DNA of 64,000 nucleotides from Acetobacter indonesiensis (GTDB lineage Bacteria; Pseudomonadota; Alphaproteobacteria; Acetobacterales; Acetobacteraceae), in contig NZ_BAMW01000002.1 in the NCBI RefSeq assembly GCF_000963945.1, forward strand, positions 62,001 to 126,000, written 5' to 3'. Under the pieces are notes generated by a model that did no database searches, was not told where the DNA came from, and saw only the letters and a list, made by a program, of their open reading frames with translations. Below, piece after piece: positions 29,266 to 38,725 of this stretch. The stretch's first letter is position 1. Every line of letters starts with the position of its first letter. The position numbers and the translations under genes are program-made.

Positions 29266-29895
29266 ATGACATTTTTCTCTGGCCGTCGCCTTGTTCTGGG
29301 TTCTCTGGCCCTGCTGTGTGCTGGCGGGCTGTCCATTATGCCTGCGCACGCTGCGCAGAACACAAAGCAGTTTATCGAAGGCTTTGGTAAGCAGCTTGTT
29401 GCCATCGTCAATAGCCCGGTTTCTCTTCCTGAAAAGAAAGAGAAGGTCATGCCGCTTATCCAGAAAAACGTGGATATCGATGCCATTGGCCGTTACTGCC
29501 TTGGGCGCTACTGGAAACTGGCAACGCCTGCCCAGCAGAAAGAATACCTCGAACTGTTCCATCAGGTGCTGGTAAACGCCATTACGGACAAACTGGGCGA
29601 TTATCGCGGTGTCAGCTTCACCATCGGCAGCGTGACCAAATCAGGTGAAGACGAAGCCGTTGAAGCCACCCTGCTGCGCCCACAGCAGCCCCCGGCAACC
29701 ATGCAGTGGATTGTCAATTCCGCCACGGGTTCTGAAAAAGTGGTCGATGTGATTGGCGAAGGTGCAAGCCTGCGTCTGACCCAGCGTCAGGATTATTCCT
29801 CTTACATCGCGCGGAACGGTGGCAGTGTGGACGCGCTGATCAGCGCCCTGAAGCGCCAGATTGCGCATCACACCGCAGCAGCGACCCAGAACTGA
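29266..29895 (+). CDS. mlaC: MlaC/Ttg2D periplasmic phospholipid-binding protein
   Basis: MlaC shuttles phospholipid between MlaA and the inner-membrane MlaFEDB complex. The 209-residue protein has a signal peptide (residues 1-29, ending PAHAA), the family pattern PLIQKNVDIDAIGRYCLGRYW, then YLELFHQVLVNAITDKLGDY, and RQDYSSYIARNGG near the end. AAGGG stands about ten bases before the ATG, 7 nt after mlaA, so the two are one operon. Confidence 0.92.
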   Translation: MTFFSGRRLVLGSLALLCAGGLSIMPAHAAQNTKQFIEGFGKQLVAIVNSPVSLPEKKEKVMPLIQKNVDIDAIGRYCLGRYWKLATPAQQKEYLELFHQVLVNAITDKLGDYRGVSFTIGSVTKSGEDEAVEATLLRPQQPPATMQWIVNSATGSEKVVDVIGEGASLRLTQRQDYSSYIARNGGSVDALISALKRQIAHHTAAATQN

Positions 29896-29922
29896 GTTTT
29901 TCACTCAAACGCGTCTGATTTC

Positions 29923-29958
29923 AAAAAAGGCATCTTGCGGCGGCAAGGTGCCTTTTTT
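29923..29958 (+). terminator. Rho-independent terminator of mlaA-mlaC
   Basis: AAAAAAGGCATCTTGC pairs with GCAAGGTGCCTTTTTT around a GGCG loop, with one G-U pair. The T-run follows directly. It also borders the end of the convergent GNAT gene. Confidence 0.88.
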
Positions 29959-29970
29959 ACGTCCGCCCCC

Positions 29971-30513
29971 TTAAATCTGACGACGTGATTTTGAGAACAC
30001 ATCTGGCCTGCTTGACGCCCGAATACTTTCATACACGATCATGGTCTGACCATTCCGGGTGAATGTTTCACACTCGCGCATCCCGATTCCTTTCAGAATG
30101 CTACGCGATGCCAGATTGCTCTCTTTCGCGACGGCAATAACCCGCCTGATCCCGGCATCATGGGTGAAATTGAGCGCAGCATTCGCGGCTTCCCGTGCAA
30201 TGCCTCGGCCACTGGCCCACGGGTAAAGAGCAAAACGCAGGCCAAAACCGCGACCATCCGGGCGATCATGAATACCGGTCATGCCCACAAACTGACCATT
30301 TTCACGAATGGTGAAGATACCAACCTTGTGGCAAGCCCAGAAGGCAATGTCGTCTGCCATTTCCTGCTCGGCCTGCTGGCGTGTGCACACACCGCCCAGC
30401 ATTTGCCCAAAGGCACCGCCATCGGCTTTCAGGCGCACCATGTCTTCCATGTCACGCCAGGTAACAGGCTGAAGCGTCAGGCGGCCTGTGCGCACGGTGC
30501 GGGCGTCAGACAT
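29971..30513 (-). CDS. GNAT family N-acetyltransferase (RimJ/RimL type)
   Basis: The 180-residue protein starts with TGRLTLQPVTWRD, the usual opening of RimJ/RimL enzymes, carries the acetyl-CoA loop YPWASGRGIAREA, and ends with SRSILKGIGM. Members acetylate the alpha-amino group of ribosomal or other proteins, or small amines, so the substrate is open. It converges on mlaC across a terminator. Confidence 0.86.
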   Translation of the reverse strand: MSDARTVRTGRLTLQPVTWRDMEDMVRLKADGGAFGQMLGGVCTRQQAEQEMADDIAFWACHKVGIFTIRENGQFVGMTGIHDRPDGRGFGLRFALYPWASGRGIAREAANAALNFTHDAGIRRVIAVAKESNLASRSILKGIGMRECETFTRNGQTMIVYESIRASSRPDVFSKSRRQI

Positions 30514-30640
30514 TGGTTTTTCTAGCTAACACAAGGGGTAGATACACAAACACCCCATTATGGGGCGTCCGGTTAGGCACAGAACCTGAAAAGAAAATCA
30601 GAACGGACAGATGCCTCATCAGACATCCATCCGCCAGAAA

Positions 30641-32320
30641 TCAGCGTGCAATCGGCCGGTAACGGATGCGGCCCGGTTCGGTGGCATCAGCGCCCAGACG
30701 GCGCCGTTTGTCTTCTTCATAGGCTTCGAAGTTACCTTCAAACCATTCGACGTGGGAATCCCCTTCGAAGGCCAGAATGTGCGTTGCCAGACGGTCAAGG
30801 AACCAGCGATCATGGGTAATAACCACGGCGCAACCGGGGAATTCGGCCAGTGCTTCTTCAAGCGCACGCAGGGTATCGACGTCCAGATCGTTGGTTGGTT
30901 CGTCCAGCAGCAGAACGTTACTTTCTTGACGCAGCATCTTGGCCAGATGCACGCGGTTGCGTTCACCACCTGACAGAATACCGACTTTCTTCTGCTGGTC
31001 TGACCCTTTGAAGTTAAAGGCCCCGACATAGGCACGTGATGGCACAGCCCGTTTGCCCAGATAGATAACATCTGTCCCGCCAGAAATTTCTTCCCACACG
31101 GTTTTGTTCGGGTCCAGATCATCACGGGACTGGTCAACATAACCCAGCTTCACGGTTTCGCCGATTTTCAGCTCACCAGAATCTGGCTTTTCAGCGCCCA
31201 CAATCATTTTGAACAGGGTTGATTTACCCGCACCGTTCGGGCCGATAACCCCCACAATGCCACCGGGAGGCAGCTTGAAGCTCAGGTCATCAATCAGCAG
31301 ACGGTCACCAAACCCTTTGGTCAGATGGTCAGCTTCAATGACCGTGCCGCCCAGACGCGGGCCGGGGGCGATAACGATGTCAGCGACCGTGTTCTGCTTT
31401 TCAGCGCTCTGCGCCAGCATTTCTTCATAGCGCGCAATACGCGATTTGCTTTTGGCCTGACGCGCCTTCGGGCTGGACCCAATCCATTCCTGTTCAGCAG
31501 CAAGGGCACGCTGACGGGCGCTTTCTTCCTTTTCTTCCTGTGCCAGACGCTTACGCTTCTGTTCAAGCCAGGAAGAATAGTTGCCTTCAAACGGAATACC
31601 GCGACCCCGTTCGATTTCAAGAATCCAGTTGGTCACGTTGTCCAAGAAGTAACGGTCATGGGTAATGACCATGACGGTGCCCTGATAGTCGCGCAGTGTC
31701 CGCTCAAGCCACGCAACGCTTTCAGCGTCAAGATGGTTGGTTGGTTCGTCCAGCAGCAGAATGTCGGGCTTTTCAATCAGCAGACGGCACAGGGCAACAC
31801 GGCGACGCTCACCACCAGACAGTTTGTCTACGGGGCTGTCAGCCGGCGGGCAACGCAGGGCGTCCAGCGCGATTTCAAGCTTGCGGTCCAGTTCCCAACC
31901 GTCACCGGCGTCAATTTTTTCCTGCAATTCGGCCTGTTCAGCCAGCAGGGCATTCATTTCATCGTCTTCCATAGGCTCGGCAAAGCGCATGGAAATTTCG
32001 TTAAAGCGGTCAACGGCCTTTTTCAGGTCACCAAAGCCCAGCGCCACGTTTTCGCCAACTGTCAGTTTGGGATCGAGCTGTGGTTCCTGCTCAAGATACC
32101 CAACCTTAACACCGTCAGCGGCCCAGGCCTCGCCACCATATTCCTTATCAATCCCGGCCATGATTTTCAGCAGGGTTGATTTACCGGCACCGTTTACGCC
32201 CAGAACACCAATTTTCACGCCCGGAAGGAAGGACAGCGTAATGCCCTTGAACACTTCACGGCCACCGGGATAGGACTTTGTCAGATCCTTCATCACATAG
32301 ACGTATTGATATGGTGCCAT
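30641..32320 (-). CDS. ettA: Energy-dependent translational throttle protein EttA (ABC-F)
   Basis: EttA is an ABC-F ATPase that binds the ribosomal E site and gates the first peptide bond according to ATP supply. The 559-residue protein has two ABC modules, with Walker A at GVNGAGKST and GPNGAGKST, signature [11 protein letters not shown] and [11 protein letters not shown], and [20 protein letters not shown] boxes, linked by a charged P-site tRNA interaction motif (about residues 245-310). The ATG at 32320 is preferred over an upstream extension that translates non-homologous sequence. Confidence 0.96.
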   Translation of the reverse strand: MAPYQYVYVMKDLTKSYPGGREVFKGITLSFLPGVKIGVLGVNGAGKSTLLKIMAGIDKEYGGEAWAADGVKVGYLEQEPQLDPKLTVGENVALGFGDLKKAVDRFNEISMRFAEPMEDDEMNALLAEQAELQEKIDAGDGWELDRKLEIALDALRCPPADSPVDKLSGGERRRVALCRLLIEKPDILLLDEPTNHLDAESVAWLERTLRDYQGTVMVITHDRYFLDNVTNWILEIERGRGIPFEGNYSSWLEQKRKRLAQEEKEESARQRALAAEQEWIGSSPKARQAKSKSRIARYEEMLAQSAEKQNTVADIVIAPGPRLGGTVIEADHLTKGFGDRLLIDDLSFKLPPGGIVGVIGPNGAGKSTLFKMIVGAEKPDSGELKIGETVKLGYVDQSRDDLDPNKTVWEEISGGTDVIYLGKRAVPSRAYVGAFNFKGSDQQKKVGILSGGERNRVHLAKMLRQESNVLLLDEPTNDLDVDTLRALEEALAEFPGCAVVITHDRWFLDRLATHILAFEGDSHVEWFEGNFEAYEEDKRRRLGADATEPGRIRYRPIAR

Positions 32321-32383
32321 GAGATGAACCCCCGCAGATAAATCGGTAAAAAAGAGTCTATAAGGACGTGAAAGGCATAAACC

Positions 32384-32457
32384 TGCGCCCGGCAGGACTT
32401 GAACCCGCAACCTAGCCGTTATGAGCGGCCCGCTCTAACCAATTGAGCTACGGGCGC
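32384..32457 (-). tRNA. tRNA with CAU anticodon, probably tRNA-Ile2 (or elongator Met)
   Basis: The minus strand folds into a full cloverleaf: 7-bp acceptor stem GCGCCCG/CGGGCGC, D stem GCTC/GAGC, anticodon stem GGCCG/CGGCT with loop CTCATAA, and T stem GCGGG/CCTGC. The anticodon is CAU. It has C4-G69 and C5-G68 pairs, which are the TilS recognition pairs of E. coli tRNA-Ile2, and it lacks the 1-72 mismatch of initiator tRNA, so Ile2 (lysidine) is favoured. CCA is not encoded. Confidence 0.88.
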
Positions 32458-32470
32458 GCAGGTGGCTCCC

Positions 32471-32498
32471 TGATTACGCAATCAGACACATTTGGCAA
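32471..32498 (-). promoter_or_regulatory. Candidate promoter of the CAU tRNA
   Basis: On the minus strand TTGCCA is separated by 16 nt from TAATCA, about 14 nt upstream of the tRNA 5' end. The -35 and spacing match the tRNA-Asp promoter in this window. Confidence 0.4.
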
Positions 32499-32612
32499 GA
32501 CTTCCGTGTGTGAAAAGTGATGTAACGCCTCTCTATTCTGTTCCTGCTTGGCAAGTTGCATCCTGACGGATAGGGTCGGCATCCGTATTTTATCCATACT
32601 GGAGCAGCCTTA

Positions 32613-33140
32613 ATGGACGTGTCGAAAATCTCCCCCGGTAAAGATGTGCCGTTCGATATTAACGTGGTGATCGAAATCCCGCAGGGGTCTTCCGTCAAAT
32701 ACGAAGTAGACAAGGACAGTGGTGCCATTTTTGTTGACCGCTTCCTGTTTACGCCCATGGCTTATCCCACGGCTTATGGCTTCATTCCCGGCACGCTGGC
32801 CGCTGATGGAGACCCGACCGATGCTCTGGTTTTGACACCTGCCAACGTAGTGCCCGGTTCCGTTATCCGCTCACGCCCCATTGGTGTGCTGAAGATGGAA
32901 GACGAATCCGGTCAGGACGAAAAAATCATCTGCGTGCCGCATGACAAAATTCACCCGCAGTTCAGCAAGGTGGAAAGCATTCAGGACCTGCCGGAAATCA
33001 CGGTAAAGGCCATTGAACACTTCTTTACCCGCTACAAGGATCTGGAGCCCGGCAAGTGGGTTAAAGTGACCGGCTGGGGCACAAAGGAAGAAGCCGCAGA
33101 CTTCATCCGCAGTGGTGTTGAAGCCGCAAAAGCAAAATAA
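32613..33140 (+). CDS. ppa: Inorganic pyrophosphatase (family I)
   Basis: Ppa hydrolyses pyrophosphate to pull biosynthetic reactions forward. The 175-residue protein has the metal site DGDPTDALVL, the family YGFIPGT, and the later KVTGWG segment, with IEIP near the start. GGAG lies before the ATG. It diverges from the tRNA gene and is transcribed on its own, ending in a terminator. Confidence 0.96.
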   Translation: MDVSKISPGKDVPFDINVVIEIPQGSSVKYEVDKDSGAIFVDRFLFTPMAYPTAYGFIPGTLAADGDPTDALVLTPANVVPGSVIRSRPIGVLKMEDESGQDEKIICVPHDKIHPQFSKVESIQDLPEITVKAIEHFFTRYKDLEPGKWVKVTGWGTKEEAADFIRSGVEAAKAK

Positions 33141-33198
33141 AGGCCTACAGCCTTTATCCTGCCAGATACCGTCCCGCACGGTATTCTGAGCCTTTGAG

Positions 33199-33234
33199 AC
33201 CGGAGAGTGCCCACGGGCAGCCTCCGGTTTTTTT
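33199..33234 (+). terminator. Rho-independent terminator of ppa
   Basis: ACCGGAG pairs with CTCCGGT, with an inner GCCC/GGGC stem, and is followed by seven T. A second small stem (ATACCGT/ACGGTAT, 33167-33185) precedes it. Confidence 0.88.
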
Positions 33235-33392
33235 GTGCCCGTTACCCTGCCCGCAGAATAGCCGCCATAAACCAGTCCACGGTTTTATATTTCATACCAT
33301 GAGTGTGAAATATCTTCCCAAAACACAGGATTATCAAACCACCGGAACAGAGAGACAGTCAGGCCATCGCAACGCAAAGGTCTTATCGGTTC

Positions 33393-34220
33393 ATGCCAGA
33401 AGCCAACCCCATAGCGCAGACTAAAGCCCAGCAGCCTGTGCTGTTTCTGCCTCATGGCGGCGGTCCCTGCTTTTTCATGGATTGGCCCGATACGTGGGAT
33501 AACATGGCAGCCTACCTGCGCAGCGTCAGCCATACGCTTCCGCAAAAACCCGATGCCATTTTAGTGGTGTCTGGCCATTGGGAAACGGATATGCCCACAG
33601 TCACCTCTGGCTCGCACCCGTCTCTTCTTTATGATTACTACGGGTTCCCCGCACACACGTATCAGTTACGCTATCCGGCTGTAGGGGCACCCCACATTGC
33701 CACCAAGGTAACGCAACTGCTTCAACAGGCCGGAATCCCGGCAAAAGAGGATGCACAGCGTGGGTTCGACCATGGCGTTTTCATCCCGCTGATGCTCGCT
33801 TTTGAAAACGCGGACATCCCGGTTGTCGAACTCTCCCTGCAACAGGATCTGGATCCAGCGCTCCATCTTCGCATCGGGGCGGCTCTGGCTTCCCTACGGG
33901 AGCAGAATATCCTGATTATCGGCACGGGAATGACGTATCATAATCTGCGCCATTTCATGACGGCAGACCCTCGGTCTGATGCGGCTTCGCGTCAGTTTGA
34001 TGCCTGGCTGGCAAACGCCATTAGTCTGCCAGCCCCACAGCGAAATGATGCGCTTACCCATTGGCAGGATGCGCCCGCCGCCCGAATCTGCCACCCGCGA
34101 GAGGAGCACCTTCTGCCGCTGATGGTCGTGGCTGGCGCTGCGGGCACAGACACGGGCGTGCGCACGTATACGGATACCGTCATGGGGAAGGCACTTTCTG
34201 CCTTCAGTTTCGGTGTCTGA
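33393..34220 (+). CDS. DODA-type extradiol aromatic ring-opening dioxygenase (YgiD-like)
   Basis: The 275-residue class III dioxygenase has the metal-binding His residues in LPHGGGP, VSGHWE and the later FDHGVFIPL and HPREEHLLPL segments. Related E. coli YgiD opens 4,5-DOPA in vitro, but many bacterial members have unknown substrates. No other aromatic degradation gene is adjacent, so the substrate is open. The start at 33393 gives the usual N-terminus. Confidence 0.87.
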   Translation: MPEANPIAQTKAQQPVLFLPHGGGPCFFMDWPDTWDNMAAYLRSVSHTLPQKPDAILVVSGHWETDMPTVTSGSHPSLLYDYYGFPAHTYQLRYPAVGAPHIATKVTQLLQQAGIPAKEDAQRGFDHGVFIPLMLAFENADIPVVELSLQQDLDPALHLRIGAALASLREQNILIIGTGMTYHNLRHFMTADPRSDAASRQFDAWLANAISLPAPQRNDALTHWQDAPAARICHPREEHLLPLMVVAGAAGTDTGVRTYTDTVMGKALSAFSFGV

Positions 34221-34327
34221 AATTTTTCCCGGCAGAGCACAAACCGGGTTTTCCCACGTTATCGCTTCGCGAACACGGAAAAGCCCCTCTGCCATCCCTC
34301 TTCCTTTTCTGGTCAAGGATTAGTCCC

Positions 34328-34939
34328 ATGTCTAAAAAAACAGTCGCCTGCACTTTTGCCCTGCTTGGGCTCGCAGCCTCGCTTGGCTTGGCACAGGCAG
34401 AAGGCACAGCCCCCATCAAGGTTGAAAGCGGCACCTACAAGGTTGAGCCCGGCCATACACAGGTTGTGTTCTCGTTGCTGCATTTCGGTTTTACACACTA
34501 TTCAGGTCTGTTCTCTGACGTCAGCGGCACGCTGACCCTCAACAGCGCCCATCCTGCTGCCTCCAAGCTGGAAGTCTCCATTCCCGTCAGCAGCGTGCAG
34601 ACCACCAGTGACAAATTGACCGCCGAGCTGAAAGAAGCGGATTGGTTTGATGCCGCCAAATACCCAGCCGCTACCTTTGTTTCCACTCAGGTCACTCCTG
34701 ATGGAAAAGGCGGTGCAACCATTACCGGCAACTTCACACTGCATGGTGTTACCAAGCCGATTACGCTTCAGGCGCATTACGTTGGCTCGGGCGTAAACCC
34801 GATGGATAAAGCTTACACCGTTGGGTTTCAGGCTACCGGCGTTATCAAACGCAGTGATTACGGTGTAAAAACCTACGTTCCGATGGTCGGCGACGATGTG
34901 GCCCTGACAATTGCAGGAGCCTTTGAAAAGCAGAAATAA
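34328..34939 (+). CDS. YceI family periplasmic protein
   Basis: The 203-residue protein has a signal peptide (about 1-24, ending GLAQA) and a YceI lipocalin-like barrel that binds polyprenoid lipid: YKVEPGHTQVVFSLLHFGF, then ADWFDAAKYP, GNFTLHGVTKPI and IKRSDYGVKTYVP. AAGGA stands eight bases before the ATG. Members are induced by high pH or oxidative stress in other bacteria; the role here is inferred. Confidence 0.93.
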   Translation: MSKKTVACTFALLGLAASLGLAQAEGTAPIKVESGTYKVEPGHTQVVFSLLHFGFTHYSGLFSDVSGTLTLNSAHPAASKLEVSIPVSSVQTTSDKLTAELKEADWFDAAKYPAATFVSTQVTPDGKGGATITGNFTLHGVTKPITLQAHYVGSGVNPMDKAYTVGFQATGVIKRSDYGVKTYVPMVGDDVALTIAGAFEKQK

Positions 34940-35091
34940 TTTTCTGCCCCACACCGTTCTGGGTGGAGGGAGGCTTGAGACTTGGCCCTCTCCATCAAGA
35001 CATTTTTCCGTCAGGCCAGACAATTTTCTTCTCTAACCCTCTGGTCCAGCACAAAAAACGTATCCGCTTCATTTTTTTTACACAAACCCTG

Positions 35092-35119
35092 TTGCCAAAC
35101 GAAAAATCCCCGTTATAAA
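35092..35119 (+). promoter_or_regulatory. Sigma-70-type promoter of tRNA-Asp
   Basis: TTGCCA, 16 nt spacer, TATAAA, ending about 41 nt before the mature tRNA. The match to the vegetative consensus is good. Confidence 0.65.
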
Positions 35120-35160
35120 GCCCCACATACCGACGCACACTACTGGTGAGCGTCAAGATT

Positions 35161-35237
<77 letters not shown>

Positions 35238-35394
35238 CTTTCTCTTAAAATAAGAAATGGCGCGTTCTGATACGCTTTGCATCACAAAGCAGTTCAGAAA
35301 GATTGATTAATTTCCAAGATATTCTTGGTAAAAATCAGCTGTGCCTTTTAGCCCATTTATTCTCAACATGCTGATTGCAAATACCCGTCCCATA

Positions 35395-35427
35395 ATAAAA
35401 AAGGATGGAAGATCTCTCCCCCATCCC
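35395..35427 (-). terminator. Rho-independent terminator of the M20 hydrolase gene
   Basis: On the minus strand GGATGG and CCATCC close a stem followed by six T, about 25 nt after the stop of the hydrolase gene. Confidence 0.65.
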
Positions 35428-35452
35428 TATCTTTTTAGACCCTCGATAATCG

Positions 35453-36703
35453 CTATGACGTAAGTCGAGTGTCAGCGGCCAGAACAGCGTGCAGCAAAAC
35501 ATTTGCCCCGGCTGTTGCATCGTCCGGTTCTGCGCTTTCTGCTTCGTTATGACTGATACCCTTCCAACAGGGTACAAAAATCATGGCCGTAGGGGCCACT
35601 TTGGCCACATAGACAGCATCATGCCCCGCACCGGACACAATATCACGCATGGAATACCCTAGCGCCTGCGCACTTTCACGCACACACCCCACACACAGCG
35701 GGTCAAAATGTACGGCAGCTGAAACCCATGTGGGCGTAATCTCCATCTCCACACCGCACACTGTCGCCTGATCTTCCATACGCTGTCGGAACTCCTGCTC
35801 CATAGCCTCCAGCACATCATCATCCGGATGGCGCAGATCAACCGTAAAGCGCACTTCTCCCGGCACCACGTTGCTGCTGGCAGGAAGACAGTCAATTATG
35901 CCTACAGTCCCCAAACCATCTGGGGCGTGATCAACCGCAACCTGATGCACACCCTCAATCATGCGCGCAGCCGCCCACAATGCGTCAGACCGCATGGTCA
36001 TGGGGGTTGTACCAGCATGTGCATCCTGCCCTTTGACGCAGACAGTATACCAGCGCATGCCCTGCACACCCTGTACCACGCCAATTGTCCGCTCCTCGGC
36101 TTCAAGCACGGGGCCTTGTTCAATATGCAATTCAAAATAGGCAGCAGCCGGATGTTGGCCGCAAACTTCCGTGCCAGAAAACCCTATTTTTTCAAGCGCA
36201 TCCCCCAAGATAATGCCAGCACGATCAGACCGCCCGCGTGCAAACGCCTCGGTGAACACACCGCCAAAAACACCTGATGCCAACATGGGCGGGGTGAAAC
36301 GGGCCCCTTCCTCGTTCGTCCAGTTTACAATTTCTATCGGATGCCGTGTGGTTATGCCGGCAGTATGCAATGCCCGTAAAACCGCAATGCCACCCAATAC
36401 ACCCAGAATCCCGTCAAACTTCCCGCCTGTTGGCTGCGTATCCAGATGACTGCCAATCATGATGGGAGGAAGCGTGTTGTCTTCGCCAGCCCTGCGCGCA
36501 AACTGGTTACCCATGGAATCAAAGGTCACATCACAGCCCAACGCCGCGCAGGTCTGTGCAAACCATGTGCGTACCCGTGCATCATCATCGGACAACGCCA
36601 GACGACAAATCCCCCCTTTGGGAGTACCGCCAAACTGTGCCGTGTGCATCAGGTCCTGCCACAAAGCACCCCCATCAACCACCATATTGCTCTGTGTGAC
36701 CAT
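35453..36703 (-). CDS. M20 family Zn-dependent hydrolase (N-carbamoyl-amino acid hydrolase / allantoate amidohydrolase type)
   Basis: The 416-residue protein shows the dinuclear-metal ligands of the carbamoyl-amino-acid hydrolase branch: GSHLDTQPTGGKFDG, NWTNEEGARF, ELHIEQGPVLE and the late GAGHDA. These enzymes cleave the ureido group of N-carbamoyl-L-amino acids, ureidopropionate or allantoate, releasing ammonia and CO2. Which one is not readable. It belongs to the minus-strand arm of the amino-acid-derivative cluster, next to a hydroxyacid dehydrogenase and an amidinohydrolase-like gene, which favours a ureido or guanidino substrate. Confidence 0.9.
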   Translation of the reverse strand: MVTQSNMVVDGGALWQDLMHTAQFGGTPKGGICRLALSDDDARVRTWFAQTCAALGCDVTFDSMGNQFARRAGEDNTLPPIMIGSHLDTQPTGGKFDGILGVLGGIAVLRALHTAGITTRHPIEIVNWTNEEGARFTPPMLASGVFGGVFTEAFARGRSDRAGIILGDALEKIGFSGTEVCGQHPAAAYFELHIEQGPVLEAEERTIGVVQGVQGMRWYTVCVKGQDAHAGTTPMTMRSDALWAAARMIEGVHQVAVDHAPDGLGTVGIIDCLPASSNVVPGEVRFTVDLRHPDDDVLEAMEQEFRQRMEDQATVCGVEMEITPTWVSAAVHFDPLCVGCVRESAQALGYSMRDIVSGAGHDAVYVAKVAPTAMIFVPCWKGISHNEAESAEPDDATAGANVLLHAVLAADTRLTS

Positions 36704-36770
36704 GTCCGCCCTCTATTTCTGAAAAAAAATTGAAAATAAAAACTCTTTCCTTGTTAAAGAATTTTTTGGG

Positions 36771-37712
36771 TCAGTATCCTTTTTCCGGGTCACACAACAA
36801 AGACGGCCGTTCGCCCCGCCCCATTTGCGCGATCACATCCGCTACATATCGCGCCTGCATGGTGCGAGACGCTTCAGACGCGACATGGGGGGTAATGGTG
36901 ATGCGCGGGTGTGCCCACAAGGCTGACTCTGCTGGCAGCGGTTCCGGGGTGACAACATCCAGCACGGCACCACCGATCACGCCGTCATCCAGTGCTTGCA
37001 GCAGATCAGCCTGATTAACGTGGTCCCCACGACCCACATTGATAAACCCTGCCCCACGCGGAAGATTTCGCAAAAACGCGCTATCAACCAAGCCTCTGGT
37101 TTCAGGCGTGCTGGGTAGAAGGTTAACCAGAATATCACATTCTTTTAGAAAATCCGTTAAGCGGTCCTTACCGGAAAAAACCTTAATCCCTGCCACCTGC
37201 CCGTCTGAGCGACGCCAGCCAGAAACCTGAAAACCAACGCGGGCTAGATGGCTGGCAACCTGACTTCCTAGATGGCCTAACCCCATAACCCCTATGCGTG
37301 TTTCAGCACAGGTTCGGGCTACACCATTATAAGACCATTTATGCGTGGCCTGTTGCTGCGCCCATGTGCGTGCATCACGCAACAGCCCAATAGCCGCCCA
37401 TGTGACGTAATCTGCCATCAGACCAACCGTCTGCTCCCCGCCCATGCGCACAAGCGGCACATGCTGCGGAAAATCAGGGGAGCGCAGCAGATGGTCAACA
37501 CCTGCACCCGTGCATAAAATCGCTTTTACATCTGTTAGATTTTTGAAATGATCATCTTCCGGTTTCCACACCAGAACGTAATCATCTTGGCTGGGCTGCA
37601 CTCTGGCGTGATACCATGAACAGACGTTCAGATCAGGTGCTACATCAGCAAAAGCTTTCCGCCAGCTTTCAAATTGCTCTGCCCCATCTGCACTGACAAT
37701 CAGTCTGACCAT
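36771..37712 (-). CDS. D-2-hydroxyacid dehydrogenase (glyoxylate/hydroxypyruvate reductase A-like)
   Basis: The 313-residue protein has the NAD(P)-binding motif GLGHLG, the catalytic Arg in INVGRGDHV and the catalytic His in TPHVAS. It is nearest to GhrA in layout, with a C-terminal end CDPEKGY typical of that group. It reduces a 2-keto acid such as glyoxylate or hydroxypyruvate. GGAGG sits before the ATG at 37712. In this cluster it could handle a 2-oxo acid produced by the aldolase or the oxygenase. Confidence 0.9.
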   Translation of the reverse strand: MVRLIVSADGAEQFESWRKAFADVAPDLNVCSWYHARVQPSQDDYVLVWKPEDDHFKNLTDVKAILCTGAGVDHLLRSPDFPQHVPLVRMGGEQTVGLMADYVTWAAIGLLRDARTWAQQQATHKWSYNGVARTCAETRIGVMGLGHLGSQVASHLARVGFQVSGWRRSDGQVAGIKVFSGKDRLTDFLKECDILVNLLPSTPETRGLVDSAFLRNLPRGAGFINVGRGDHVNQADLLQALDDGVIGGAVLDVVTPEPLPAESALWAHPRITITPHVASEASRTMQARYVADVIAQMGRGERPSLLCDPEKGY

Positions 37713-37756
37713 TTTATATCCTCCACCCACTGCAACTTTTAGCCATCAAAACAGAA

Positions 37757-37789
37757 AACCCTGCCTCTTGCCACGCAAGACGCAGGGTT
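37757..37789 (-). terminator. Rho-independent terminator of the amidinohydrolase-like gene
   Basis: AACCCTGC and GCAGGGTT enclose an inner TCTTGC/GCAAGA stem around a short loop, and on the minus strand a U-rich stretch follows. It separates this gene from the downstream dehydrogenase gene, so the dehydrogenase must have readthrough or its own promoter. Confidence 0.8.
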
Positions 37790-37852
37790 GCTTTCTGGCC
37801 TACTGACAAGCCCTGCTCACCATTTTAGGGGTGCTTACTTGCCTGTTGGCCC

Positions 37853-38725
37853 TCAGGCTGGCAGCAGTGATTTTCTACGCAATGGCATGGTCATGCAATG
37901 CACACTGCCGCCCCCGCGTGAAAACTGGTTGAGTTCCGGGTCAAGCACGGTCAGCCCTTCAGCGCGAAGCATGTCATTGATGCGCACGGAATGACGGGGG
38001 CTGACAACGCGTTCCCGCCCAAGTGCCAGCACATTGCACCCCATGTCCCGCATTGCTTCCTTATAAGAAACCGGCAGCAGACGAATACCCTGCGCACGGA
38101 ACCAGTCCAGATCTTCATCCGCAATGCAATCAACAGCCGCAATTGCCAGATTTTCTGCCACCATGGTGAAAATAACATCCAGATGCAGAAAATGCTCAGG
38201 GAAGCGGATCATCCGGCATGTCCAGCCAGCTTCCTCAAACCAGCTGATGAATTCGGCAGCCCCGGCTTCATCCGTGCGGCCACCACTGACACCGACTGCC
38301 AGCAGGCCAGGGCGAATAATATGAATATCCCCGCCTTCAATATTGCCTTTGGTGCAGGTCTTCCAGATTTCATCTTCACCATAGAAAGACCGGATTTCAG
38401 CTTCCTCGCCCACACGCTCCTGACGGAACAGGCGGGTTACCACCGTGCCAAATGGCGTGGTCTGTGAACTGTCACGAGTATAGACCTGATAGGGCATACC
38501 CTCCTGCGGCTTCAGAAAATGGCAGGAAACATCTGCACCCTTCAGGGTAGAAACCAGCTCCGCAAACTGGGCGTTCAAGGCTGCACGATCAATCGTGCCT
38601 CCATTGGCCATTGTCTGGATGGCAATATCATTGCTGGGAATCCACTGATAATACTCAGGCGGGCACAGGAGTACATCAGCCAGATCACCGGTTTCGCTGT
38701 CAATAAACCACCGGTTTGCTTGCAT
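37853..38725 (-). CDS. Amidinotransferase/dimethylargininase-like hydrolase
   Basis: The 290-residue protein belongs to the guanidino-modifying superfamily (DDAH, arginine deiminase, amidinotransferase). The nucleophile C277 lies in GGGSVHCMTMPL, the catalytic His is H181 in FLHLDV, and the acid/substrate motif is E130-G-G-D. The N-terminal TRD (83-85) contacts substrate carboxylate in relatives. It should hydrolyse a guanidino group to a ureido group or an amine. The ureido product would then suit the M20 hydrolase further downstream on the same strand. Confidence 0.85.
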   Translation of the reverse strand: MQANRWFIDSETGDLADVLLCPPEYYQWIPSNDIAIQTMANGGTIDRAALNAQFAELVSTLKGADVSCHFLKPQEGMPYQVYTRDSSQTTPFGTVVTRLFRQERVGEEAEIRSFYGEDEIWKTCTKGNIEGGDIHIIRPGLLAVGVSGGRTDEAGAAEFISWFEEAGWTCRMIRFPEHFLHLDVIFTMVAENLAIAAVDCIADEDLDWFRAQGIRLLPVSYKEAMRDMGCNVLALGRERVVSPRHSVRINDMLRAEGLTVLDPELNQFSRGGGSVHCMTMPLRRKSLLPA

